NCBI RefSeq assembly: GCF_030915465.1
Contig: NZ_CP133267.1
Location: 2,634,501 to 2,698,500 of the forward strand
Direction of reading: 5' to 3'
From: Neobacillus sp. PS3-34
GTDB lineage: Bacteria; Bacillota; Bacilli; Bacillales; Cytobacillaceae
Length of the DNA stretch: 64,000 nt
Part shown: positions 56,779 to 64,000 of the stretch, piece after piece
Position numbering within the stretch: the stretch's first letter is position 1
How the letters are laid out: each line of letters begins with the position of its first letter
The notes under the pieces: generated by a model
What the model was told of the DNA's origin: nothing
The model's database searches: none
The model's input: the letters and a program-made list of their open reading frames with translations, nothing else
Translations under genes and position numbers: made by a program

Positions 56779-57258
56779 TTATCCCCGGCTTTGTTTTTGA
56801 TATTTGCCTAACCAGCCTTGTGGCTTTGCCCAGTAATAAGGAAGGTGGGGTGTATTCTGGTTAACTAATTCAATCAATTCATTGAAACCTTTCATTTTTT
56901 GAAGGTCAAAGGCGACTCCTTCATTTGTACTCACTTGAAAAAAACTCGTTGTATCTGAGTCTTCGCCTCCTGAATCTTCTTCGTAATAGCTAGTTGCCAC
57001 TACATCTGACCATTTGTATTCCTTCACAGCAGTTCCTTTTCGTTTATTGCCTTCTTTTACTGAAAAGCCTTGATCATGTATTGTAACTGTGGTGTTATTC
57101 ATAAAAGTTCGAATGAGAAAGAAAACAATCACACCTATAGCTATGAAACCTAAACCAAGCAGCGGGAAAAACGAAAGACACGAAATACCCATAATACCGA
57201 AAACAATTCCGAAAACCATGGATGTCCCTGTACTTTTATTAGAGAATTCTTTATTCAT
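56779..57258 (-). CDS. Membrane protein with cytosolic PH-like domain
   Basis: 159 residues. Two adjacent membrane helices (MVFGIVFGIMGISCLSFFPL and LGFIAIGVIVFFLIRTFM), then a beta-rich domain (TVTIHDQGFSVKEGNKRKGT, YKWSDVVATSYYEEDSGGED, VAFDLQKMKGFNELIELV) of bacterial PH type. The pattern is that of small Bacillus proteins with DUF-type PH domains; role unknown. Leader AGGGAGGGAT precedes the ATG on the minus strand. Confidence 0.7.
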   Translation of the reverse strand: MNKEFSNKSTGTSMVFGIVFGIMGISCLSFFPLLGLGFIAIGVIVFFLIRTFMNNTTVTIHDQGFSVKEGNKRKGTAVKEYKWSDVVATSYYEEDSGGEDSDTTSFFQVSTNEGVAFDLQKMKGFNELIELVNQNTPHLPYYWAKPQGWLGKYQKQSRG

Positions 57259-57353
57259 CCTATCCCTCCCTTAAAAAAGGAATATGCTTTATGATTACAG
57301 TTCATGACTTTTCGCCTATGAAAATACAACTCTATTTCATTCTAAACATTATG

Positions 57354-58125
57354 TTAAAACCAGCGATTTTTTCTTGTAAATGGAGCAAATCTTTTTATGA
57401 ATCGAAAGGAGGGCGAGTCAGCAATGCGCAGTCCGAGGGTATAGGCATCGTTTTCAATTCGTTGCTGATGAACCTTCCGATGTTTTTCATCAGGAGAGTC
57501 TAGTAATAGCTCAGTATTGTACCAGACATTGATTCTGCAGTGAGTCATAAAAAAAGAAGATATTGATTCGTCTTTTTGGCCCATCAACGAATCAAGGGCC
57601 GAATAAAGCGGGCATAGTGGTGTGCCAGCTCATCTTGAACATGATCCACCAGACTCGTTAACACGTCGTTAATTCGTTCATGATCATAGCGGCGATGCAG
57701 CATAACACGGGCATCGGGCGACGCATTATCCTCGTTAAGAATGCTATAAAGAACCATAGGAAGGTCGCTGTTGATGTGAGCGTTGATACCGAGTAATGCA
57801 TCCTGCAGGACAAAAACTTGTTTTTCATCAGCCATGCGGAGAGCCAGCTCCCAGGCCGGTGGACAAGGCTGCCCTGCATCATAAGAGTCTATTACATTAA
57901 AATAGTGCTGAGCGAAACAGACTAGAACACGCTCCATCCAAACGGGGTCCCGGAAAATATCAGAGGCGAGACGCCGCTGCATCTCCTGCGTCATGAGGAG
58001 ATAGACACGCTGAAATACGGCCGATGATCTCCACACTCTTGCAGAACATGGAGACGCTCGGTCATTGTATCAATCACGTCTTGCATCGTTTGAAACTGCC
58101 CCACCTGATTACTTGCCATCTCCAT
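57354..58125 (-). pseudogene. DUF5995 family protein gene, two frameshifts
   Basis: Start at about 58125 (GGAGG 6 nt upstream): MEMASNQVGQFQTMQDVIDT. It shifts at CATCGGCCGTA (about 58017-58027) into AVFQRVYLLMTQEMQRRLAS, DIFRDPVWMERVLVCFAQHY and LLGINAHINSDLPMVLYSIL (the DUF5995 core), then at CGGCCCTTG (about 57594-57602) into DSLMGQKDESISSFFMTHCR and the C terminus to 57354. Adding one G and one C respectively restores about 257 residues. The NAHIN and FRDP motifs suggest a metal-dependent enzyme; function unknown. Confidence 0.7.
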
Positions 58126-58153
58126 CATATCCCTCCCCATTGCTTGAACCACA

Positions 58154-58193
58154 GTAGACAGGCACCATTCCATTGGGAATGATGCCTGTGTCT
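58154..58193. repeat. Variant of the dispersed hairpin
   Basis: AGACAGGCACCATTCC pairs with GGAATGATGCCTGTGTCT with changed loop and stem bases. It lies between the DUF5995 start and the end of the next gene and probably terminates the latter. Confidence 0.7.
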
Positions 58194-58209
58194 TTTCTTA
58201 GTCGTTACT

Positions 58210-58410
58210 TCAGTCAGAATCACCAAAGTCAAAATCATTGTCAAAGTCAGGACCATCATCTTTTTGCTCTTGTTTACCGCCAGGGAAAATGAAGAATGCT
58301 GCCGCTATGGCCAATATACCGAAGAAATGATTGGAAGTGGCAAAAAGGTAAAATCCGAAAATAAACACGAGAACACCAAGCACTTTCAAGCTTGTTTTTT
58401 TCGTATTCAT
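58210..58410 (-). CDS. Small membrane protein with acidic tail, 66 aa
   Basis: ATG at 58410 is preceded by GGAGGAGGTT (short spacing) and gives MNTKKTSLKVLGVLVFIFGF. Two hydrophobic segments (VLGVLVFIFGFYLFATS and HFFGILAIAAAFFIF) are followed by PGGKQEQKDD and an Asp/Phe tail (FDNDFDFGDSD). The upstream frame to 58500 is leader DNA. No family recognised. Confidence 0.65.
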   Translation of the reverse strand: MNTKKTSLKVLGVLVFIFGFYLFATSNHFFGILAIAAAFFIFPGGKQEQKDDGPDFDNDFDFGDSD

Positions 58411-58702
58411 AACCTCCTCCCAATGTTTAACATGGTATATAGTTATTAGCGATGTTAGCTTTGTATTCCAATTAGTGGGAATAAAGGCCCCTTTGACCAA
58501 TCATTTTCTCTTCTAATAGGGGAAGTATCTCTGCCGGCACCACTCTTTGCTACAAGGTTCTGATCCTGCCTGAACCAGATGAAGCGGGCTAATCAAAGCT
58601 GGGCCGTGAGGGAGAAAATCGACGAATGGTTTTCTCTTTTAGGGTTGCCCTTTTCTTTATAAAGAAGAAGGATTCTGAAAATTAGTTCGAGTGGGAAAGA
58701 AA

Positions 58703-58983
58703 TTGGCGAAAGTGATTGTTGTCTATGACCAGCCAAAAGACCAAGAGGGATTTGAAAAGTATTATAACGAAGTACATATCCCGCTGGTACAAAAAATTCC
58801 CAATCTAACAGGTGCGGAAGTCCATCGTGTCCTGCAATCGATGTATACAGAGGATAAATTATACTTGATCGCTGAACTTCAGTTCGAAAATCCTGAAAGT
58901 TTAACGCAAGCACTTGCTACACCGGAATTTCAAATCTCGTTGAATTTTTAAATAAACCTCCCGTTGTGGCAATTGTTGATTAA
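58703..58983 (+). pseudogene. EthD family protein, frameshifted in an A-run
   Basis: TTG at 58703 gives MAKVIVVYDQPKDQEGFEKY, typical of EthD, with YNEVHIPLVQKIPNLTGAEV, and LATPEFQ near the end. The frame closes at 58951 as ISLNF, but one added A at TTTCAAATC (about 58928-58936) restores QNLVEFLNKPPVVAIVD and a stop at 58983, the usual length of about 94. EthD proteins are small ferredoxin-like dimers implicated in degradation of ethers and other compounds; the role here is unknown. Confidence 0.75.
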
Positions 58984-58995
58984 GGAAGACAAAAA

Positions 58996-59037
58996 GGTGA
59001 CAGGCACCTTCCAGGAAATTGGGAGGTGCCTGTCACT
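58996..59037. repeat. Dispersed-repeat hairpin
   Basis: GGTGACAGGCACCTTCCAGG and its near-complement (one G-T), with T7 after it. Terminates the convergent EthD and DUF5412 genes. Confidence 0.85.
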
Positions 59038-59064
59038 TTTTTTATATGTAAACTAGGATGAAAA

Positions 59065-59439
59065 TCATTCGGCAAATCTATAATCGTAGGAACCTTTTAT
59101 TACGTTAATTTTTTTTCCGTTAATTATAACGGTTGTGTTATTTACCCAATTTATTTGCGCCTTTTCTCCTTCGTTCCAGTATATGATTCTAGTTTTATCA
59201 TTTTTATTATTGTGAACAACGCCTCTTAATGTCCAAGAAACAGTAGCGCCACCGCTGGAACGATAAACCTTAACATCATACTGTCTATTTGGTGAAATAG
59301 AATGAGCTGCCAATTCTTCACCTTTAGGATTGATTTTTTGTAAAGGATAATATGCGTAATACCTATACAAACAAACAAGCAGTATTATAAGGATTATCGG
59401 AATTAAAATTACACCGAATATTAACAACGTCTTTTTCAT
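59065..59439 (-). CDS. DUF5412 family membrane-anchored protein
   Basis: 124 residues. MKKTLLIFGVILIPIILIIL with a following LVCLYRYYAYYP is a signal anchor. The extracellular domain has ISPNRQYDVKVYRSSGGATV, SWTLRGVVHNNKNDKTRIIY and INWVNNTTVIINGKKINVI, the DUF5412 pattern of a compact beta domain. No function known. Its leader lies against the 3' end of the lipoprotein gene at 59473, so they are likely co-transcribed from the right. Confidence 0.8.
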   Translation of the reverse strand: MKKTLLIFGVILIPIILIILLVCLYRYYAYYPLQKINPKGEELAAHSISPNRQYDVKVYRSSGGATVSWTLRGVVHNNKNDKTRIIYWNEGEKAQINWVNNTTVIINGKKINVIKGSYDYRFAE

Positions 59440-59472
59440 TTAGACAACATTCCCTTGTGTCGTTTTTCTATA

Positions 59473-60095
59473 TTATGGGTTATTGCCCGTTCCAATGGTA
59501 ATACCAAATATCTCCTTAGGATTTGTATTGTAATTAAAAATCACAATAAAGGCCCCATCGGCTCTGAATCTGGAAACAAGCGGGCGATACTCTCACTGCG
59601 ATATTCTTTCACGGTACACGGAATATCTGCTTTTGTATATTCCTTTACCAATTTTGCGTCTTTTGGTATCAATTGTGAGGCGACTTGCTTGGCTTCTTCT
59701 ACGGTACGGGATGGTTGACTTGTCGATTCGAACTGGATGGTGATGTTGTCCGCACGATGATTCAGGAACATAGGCAAGAGATAATCGTTTTGGAACCTCG
59801 CCATGGTTTTATCACCATTATTTTTTCCATACGCTTTTGTAAATGCATCATAGGTATCTCCTAATCCCACCTGTACAGAAACTTGAGGCTCATTCGTATT
59901 TGGAGAAGCAGGAGTCGCGGTGCGAGTTTTTGGAAGTGCTTTTCCTGTTACCTTTTTCTCCACATGATGTTTCCCTTCCTTGTGCTGAGCGGATTTTTGG
60001 GATTCAGTTTTTGTTTGTTGACTTTCTTCGCTACACGCTGACATTAAGCTTAGAAGCAGGATAAACACCATTAACATTCCTATTATTCTTTTCAT
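59473..60095 (-). pseudogene. Lipoprotein gene, frameshifted near the 3' end
   Basis: MKRIIGMLMVFILLLSLMSA followed by C21 is a signal peptide with lipobox (LMSAC). A polar linker (about 22-70) leads to a domain with VQVGLGDTYDAFTKAYGKNN and ITIQFESTSQPSRTVEEAKQ. The frame stops at 59541 (SEPMGPLL), but one extra G in ATGGGGCC (about 59546-59553) gives MGAFIVIFNYNTNPKEIFGI and TIGTGNNP to a stop at 59473, a natural end. Restored length about 207. Probably a surface lipoprotein of unknown ligand. Confidence 0.7.
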
Positions 60096-60334
60096 ATCTA
60101 CTTTTCCCCTTTAGATCTATTAAATTGTTAAATAACCTGACCTTTTCCAAGAATAAGGTAAAGATCATTCACCCGCAAGCTAAAAAAAGCGACCAGAAGA
60201 CTCCGTATAAAAGAGGTGGTAGGTGATTGTTCAACTAAGTGGGAGTTTAGCGTAAGAGGAAAATACGCGGAATGAAAGAATTTACTATATGGTAATCTAA
60301 TTTGACAAACTAAACCATAAATGAGGGGTTATTC

Positions 60335-60523
60335 ATGAAAAGCGCCAAAATGGTCGTAACTATATCCTGTTTAATTGTTTTAATTATTGGTGAGATCAGT
60401 ATTTATTTCATTGTTGAACGAAGTGAAAGACCGATATTGGTTTTTATGTTTGGGGCAATTATGATTCTTTTTCAACAAATAATATTAAGGTCTGTTAAAA
60501 AGAAGAAAGACAAATCATATTAA
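60335..60523 (+). CDS. Small membrane protein, 62 aa
   Basis: GAGGGG lies about 8 nt before the ATG. MKSAKMVVTISCLIVLIIGE and SERPILVFMFGAIMILFQQI give two membrane helices; a basic tail SVKKKKDKSY follows. Common architecture of short Bacillus membrane proteins; no family assigned. Confidence 0.6.
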   Translation: MKSAKMVVTISCLIVLIIGEISIYFIVERSERPILVFMFGAIMILFQQIILRSVKKKKDKSY

Positions 60524-60907
60524 GCTAACGGTGGGGTTAGTTTAATATGATTTATACTTCAAAATGGGTTTATATGGTAAAGTTAATAGAAAATCTATTT
60601 CTTTTGTAATTTAAAGTGGTGCTTCAAATTGCGAAATGGCTTTCGTGAAATTGTTTGTTATATATTTTTTACATCCTAATAGTTTATTTATTAAACTTTC
60701 ATCTCATATTGAAATAAAGCCAAATTTGAAGCATAAAATATTAATGTTACTTACATTATGTTTATATTCTAAGTTGTAGTTTCCCTGGTTCTTCTTACCT
60801 TTAGAATCACTTTTTAAAAAAAAGATTATAATTGAAATCATTAATAACTAAAGGGGTAGGTAAGTTGAACTATCTCAAAAAAAGGGAATTAAACAGGAGG
60901 AATGAAG
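60524..60907. other. Intergenic region, nothing recognised
   Basis: About 380 bp of AT-rich DNA. It opens with a TTAAGCTAACGG repeat start (60522-60533), also seen at 45463 and 45912. No gene or strong hairpin. AGGAGG at 60896-60901 belongs to the next gene. Confidence 0.4.
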
Positions 60908-61705
60908 ATGGGTGCTCTTGATAGGTTGTTGAGAAAGGTTCCTATAAATAATGCCTATTGTAGTTTATATAAAAATGAATATACAAAAGATATCGTAGAA
61001 AATTTTATGAGCAAAAAAGGACAGTTAGTTGGAAAGGTAAGAAATAGTTTTTCTGAAGTGAAGATTTCAGAGCATGCTTTTGAACGCTGGAATCAAAGGG
61101 TAGGACCATTTTTTACTAGAGTAGAAAAGTTGGAGAGGCTGGTTTTTGCTCTATTAAGCTTACCGTTAAGAATAGAATGGCTGTCCCCGTCGCTTGGAAT
61201 CATCGATTCTGACATACTGTTTATTTACGAGGCTAGGGAAGAGACTTTGCTTATTAAAACTTTTTATGGCCGTTGTTCCTTTCACCCTTCTTTATATCAA
61301 TTTCCCGTCCTTAAGAAATATAATTTACATGAGTTAGAGAAAATAAATCTCTCTCTTCCTCCTAATATTTTGGAACAGCAGGTTGCACCAGTTTTGCCTC
61401 TAGAAGTTATCCTATTCAATGGAAGAACGATGGATTATTGTATAGAGACATATTTGGTAGAAGAACAGCGGAGCTGCATGTATTTAAAAATGATAAAAAA
61501 AGGAAAAATCACTGAAATTACTGAGATTGACTTGAACCATCCCGAACAGCATCTACTTAACCGGAGCGTTCTCTATGTTCTTAACCGATTAGGATACCAA
61601 GAGTTTGTAAAAGCCCACCTCTTACACCACAAACCCGACGCAGTCGAAGAATCTTACCAAAAACATGCTGTGTATATGCGAGAAAGAGCACTGAAACATG
61701 AATGA
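60908..61705 (+). CDS. Hypothetical protein, 265 aa
   Basis: ATG at 60908 follows AGGAGG at 7 nt (60902 is too close). The protein starts MGALDRLLRKVPINNAYCSL. Residues about 50-140 have VKISEHAFERWNQRVGPFFT, then IEWLSPSLGIIDSDILFIYE and LLIKTFYGRCSFHP: an H followed by RWxQR and beta strands, somewhat like BECR/DUF4258 RNase folds. The second half (VAPVLPLEVILFNGRTMDYC...) is unfamiliar. Function unknown; single gene. Confidence 0.6.
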   Translation: MGALDRLLRKVPINNAYCSLYKNEYTKDIVENFMSKKGQLVGKVRNSFSEVKISEHAFERWNQRVGPFFTRVEKLERLVFALLSLPLRIEWLSPSLGIIDSDILFIYEAREETLLIKTFYGRCSFHPSLYQFPVLKKYNLHELEKINLSLPPNILEQQVAPVLPLEVILFNGRTMDYCIETYLVEEQRSCMYLKMIKKGKITEITEIDLNHPEQHLLNRSVLYVLNRLGYQEFVKAHLLHHKPDAVEESYQKHAVYMRERALKHE

Positions 61706-62049
61706 AGTATGGGACGGTTCTCGTGTTTCATTTTAGTTAGGAATGTGAGTGAACTTGCGTAATACACTGAATTTCCTAAAAAGGAAAAATTTTTGACTGA
61801 AAGTAAAAGAAGTAAGAAACGTTAAAGATATTGCTGCCAATCAGGTGGCATTTTTTATTTGGTTATTATTATTTCTTACCGTATATAATCTAAACGTAAC
61901 AGGAGTTAGCACCGATATATTAAGTATAGAATTGAAAAAGATAGAAGAAAATTATTTGTGTTTTATGGATTCACACTTTAGTGTTATTCATTAAATTGTC
62001 TTCATTCTCGTCATTCAAACTACAATAATAAAATAATGAGGCAGCAACT
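61706..62049. other. Intergenic region with a weak terminator
   Basis: GCTGCCAATCAGGTGGCATT TTTTATT at 61832-61858 belongs to the CAGCTGCCA terminator family. A GAGGCAGC ribosome binding site for the next gene is at 62039-62046. Nothing else seen. Confidence 0.45.
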
Positions 62050-62718
62050 ATGAATTTAGACTTTGAAACGGTTATATGTAACCTTATTTACGCAAAAGAA
62101 GAACTAGAATGTTCTAAAACTCCTTTTTTGTTAAATGAGCTTTTAGAGATACTCGAAAGGATTATTTATCTGGACAATGAATTTGAAATGCAGAGATCTA
62201 ATACACATTCAAAACCAAATTTAAGTCTGTTAAAGAGAAATCCTTTAAAAGTAGAGAAAAAGTATGCAGACTTTGAATATATAATTGGCCAGCTTGAAGT
62301 AACAGTAATTGAAATAGGCCATGCTCTTGATTGGTGGGAAGATGAGTGGTTGTGGGTGAACGATGAACTTGATGTAATTATTGATTCATTCATTAATTTA
62401 CAAGATGACTTTATAGCTATAAAAAGGCTCGTTGATATCATTTCTGAATATAACCCTATTGAAAAGTTTTATGATTTGCTAGCTGTTTATAACCCAGGAT
62501 ATAGAGAGATAATACAACAAATAAAAAAGCTCAATCTTCCTATTAAAAACTTTCAATACATCCCAGATCCTACTCAAAAAGAATTGCCTCGCCCTAAGAG
62601 GGGTTCTTATAGGAGAAGCCGGCAGACATTCACAACCTATTCAACAGGTTCAAAAGCAATGTTAGTCCTTCAGGGAACACACCTGAAGGCAGACAGGTCC
62701 CATTTGCCATTAAGATAA
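62050..62718 (+). CDS. Hypothetical protein, 222 aa
   Basis: MNLDFETVICNLIYAKEELE starts an acidic helical protein; LKVEKKYADFEYIIGQLEVT and IGHALDWWEDEWLWVNDELD are strongly amphipathic. The last 50 residues are basic (RPKRGSYRRSRQTFTTYSTG) and may be disordered. No domain recognised. It could be an antitoxin- or immunity-like protein from its acidic helical character, but there is no toxin beside it. Followed by a small hairpin at 62740. Confidence 0.55.
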   Translation: MNLDFETVICNLIYAKEELECSKTPFLLNELLEILERIIYLDNEFEMQRSNTHSKPNLSLLKRNPLKVEKKYADFEYIIGQLEVTVIEIGHALDWWEDEWLWVNDELDVIIDSFINLQDDFIAIKRLVDIISEYNPIEKFYDLLAVYNPGYREIIQQIKKLNLPIKNFQYIPDPTQKELPRPKRGSYRRSRQTFTTYSTGSKAMLVLQGTHLKADRSHLPLR

Positions 62719-62739
62719 TAATTTAATAGGGGCAATAGA

Positions 62740-62781
62740 GCTCCAGACCCTGCTACCAATCAAGGCAGCGTTTTTGTTTGA
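62740..62781 (+). terminator. Terminator, CAGCTGCCA family
   Basis: CTGCTACCAATCAAGGCAGC with one mismatch, followed by GTTTTTGTTTG. Related copies at 41925, 43190 and 61832. Confidence 0.55.
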
Positions 62782-62801
62782 ATAAGATGAGGAGTTTAGA
62801 T

Positions 62802-63365
62802 ATGGTTACGGATATTAGCTTTAAATTTATGCCCTATTACGATGATATTGACGAGGACTATCACTACTTTGATATTTGGGGAAAACTGGGCATATTAATT
62901 GACGGTGTCTGATTTTTTAGTAATTATGATTTTCATTAAAATGATGGACCTTTGGGAAGCTCATCAATGACCAAGGAGGGAGTTGTAGGACAGCTTAATA
63001 CTTTTCTTAGGGGTATATCTATGGTTCCTCAAGGTTTAATGGAAGAAGGTACATTTATTGTGGATGATGATGAAATTGATAAATGCCTTATTTTTTCCTT
63101 GAGTGACAATATCGTTACATTTGCCATCTGTAGAAATGAGTTTACGTTTCGTCCTTGGAAAAAAATAATATACTACGATGGTGTAACAGTATCTCAATCG
63201 CAACAAATTCCACAAACAAATAGGAATATGATTGATTTTGAACAATTTAAACAAGGGTTGAGAAAGAGTATAGGAACATTTTTAAAAGAACTTATTGAAA
63301 AAATCCCTAATATTAAAAATGATAATGACTTTATAGATATAAAAAGTAGAGTTGAGAGTATTTAA
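62802..63365 (+). pseudogene. Gene with two in-frame stop codons
   Basis: GAGGAG lies 7 nt before ATG 62802, which starts MVTDISFKFMPYYDDIDEDY. TGA at 62910-62912 and TAA at 62937-62939 interrupt it, yet the same frame continues without a shift (NDGPLGSSSMTKEGVVGQLN, SMVPQGLMEEGTFIVDDDEI, LKELIEKIPNI) to 63365. The 188-codon frame reads as one protein if both stops are sense codons. A TTG at 62952 gives a shorter open piece without a ribosome binding site. Family unknown; immunity-like in composition. Confidence 0.65.
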
Positions 63366-63415
63366 TATGCTCCCATATTAGTGGTGTCGAATTAGGATAA
63401 CTTTTTCTTATTGAA

Positions 63416-63529
63416 CTAAAGGGAGTTTAGTATACGAATGGCAGTTGAACTGCTAGCTGCTGTTGCTTTATCAAAAATTCCAAATATCATTATAAAAAGT
63501 GCCATGAATATAATTAGTAATTTCCTCAT
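63416..63529 (-). CDS. Small exported peptide, 37 aa
   Basis: ATG at 63529 follows AAGGGG (AAGGGGAATTA). MRKLLIIFMALFIMIFGIFD is a signal peptide with a likely cleavage site at KATA-ASSS, leaving ASSSTAIRILNSL outside the cell. The frame ends TAG at 63416. The arrangement (signal peptide plus short mature tail) is that of processed peptides such as Phr-type signals, but no Rap-like gene is in view, so it may simply be a small secreted or membrane peptide. Confidence 0.5.
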   Translation of the reverse strand: MRKLLIIFMALFIMIFGIFDKATAASSSTAIRILNSL

Positions 63530-63827
63530 TAATTCCCCTTCTTTTTTATTCCAATATTACCATTAAACTGAAAAATGGGGGAATGCAGGGATTTTGCAAG
63601 TGGCTGCTGTTTTTCTCTTATTCTGATTTATAGAAAAGAAGTCAGAGTGACTGGCTAAACTAGTTCTACTCAACAAGAGTAGAGCTTAGGAAACTGTTAA
63701 TTGAACGCATATTTTTAATGAAGCATAGGGATTTTACTAGATTGTTTTTCTAATAGGACATGTGAAATCCTTGGAGGCTTCCCACATTTGAGATCCAGAA
63801 GATAGAGTAGAAAGAACAGAAATAAGC

Positions 63828-63868
63828 GGGAAAGAGAACGGATTAATGGTATCCGTTCTCTTTTTTGC
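63828..63868 (+). terminator. Strong terminator near the right edge
   Basis: AAAGAGAACGGAT pairs with ATCCGTTCTCTTT across 7 nt, then TTTGC. No plus-strand gene ends nearby; 63530-63827 contains no recognisable gene, so it may end a non-coding transcript. Confidence 0.7.
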
Positions 63869-63988
63869 TAAAAACAGGAGTAAAGTATCACGAATTGGAA
63901 AAATTTGAACGTTGTCCCAATTTAAACTATTAACTTATTATGGAAGTAGAGAGAGAAACCAACACGATAAAGGGGAAAAGAGAACAAC

Positions 63989-64000
63989 ATGAAAAAACAG
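63989..64000 (+). CDS. First codons of a gene cut by the window edge
   Basis: ATG AAA AAA CAG after AAAGGGG and AAGAG stretches. The start looks like that of a secreted or membrane protein (MKKQ), but only four codons are visible. Confidence 0.3.

Overview
The window looks like a chromosomal segment of a low-GC Gram-positive, spore-forming Bacillaceae (Bacillus, Neobacillus or a close relative). Evidence: AGGAGG-type ribosome binding sites, frequent TTG and GTG starts, an OpuF-type osmolyte transporter, a KinB-like kinase, an SbsC-like S-layer protein, and many Bacillus families of unknown function (DUF1835, DUF4256, DUF4385, DUF4926, UPF0158, CBO0543, DUF5412). I see no rRNA, tRNA, CRISPR array or intact transposase. 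It reads as accessory chromosome: short operons, lone genes, relics and dispersed repeats.

Layout. 0-3.5 kb: an XRE regulator cut by the edge, a decayed copy of a CoiA-like locus, a broken membrane gene, a second XRE regulator and a membrane-anchored Mrr-type nuclease. 3.8-8.2 kb: a secreted Vpr-like subtilase with dockerin and cohesin-like modules. 8.5-14.5 kb: a membrane protein with 34-residue repeats, divergent from a WHH-type HNH nuclease toxin gene, then the intact CoiA-like gene and a membrane-anchored propeller protein. 14.9-18.8 kb: a helix-turn-helix protein gene and an opuFA-opuFB locus, with a truncated copy of the former's 5' end on the far side. 19-26 kb: a PHP phosphoesterase, then a catabolic operon made of a BglG-type regulator with EIIB and EIIA domains, an EIIB, an ascorbate-type EIIC and a two-subunit transketolase. 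26-33 kb: a COG4705 membrane protein, a HelD helicase, an HtrA-type protease paired with a zinc-ribbon membrane protein, and a Nudix hydrolase. 33-48 kb: single small genes (membrane Nudix-like, hotdog thioesterase, orphan kinase, CBO0543 pair, ABM and VOC proteins), pseudogenes, and a nine-unit 52-bp hairpin array. 48-56 kb: an envelope cluster of lytic transglycosylase, S41 peptidase and a 1374-residue SbsC-like surface protein. 56-64 kb: small membrane proteins, lipoproteins, a DUF5995 gene, an EthD gene and two unrecognised genes.

Three themes cross the window. First, at least ten genes are split by frameshifts. Most are restored by adding back one G or C (two in two cases) in a G/C run within GGGC or GCCC. 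That pattern suggests sequence-level error, or a recurrent mutational bias, rather than independent gene death. Second, a modular dispersed repeat of roughly 40 to 160 bp fills many 3' intergenic gaps. It has an arm around an AATCAAACGTTTGATT palindrome, an optional GGGGTCAGACCCC palindrome, and an 18-bp-stem hairpin that can act as a bidirectional terminator. Third, local duplication and decay are common: the CoiA-like locus, the 14.9-kb gene, and subtilase and TetR relics.
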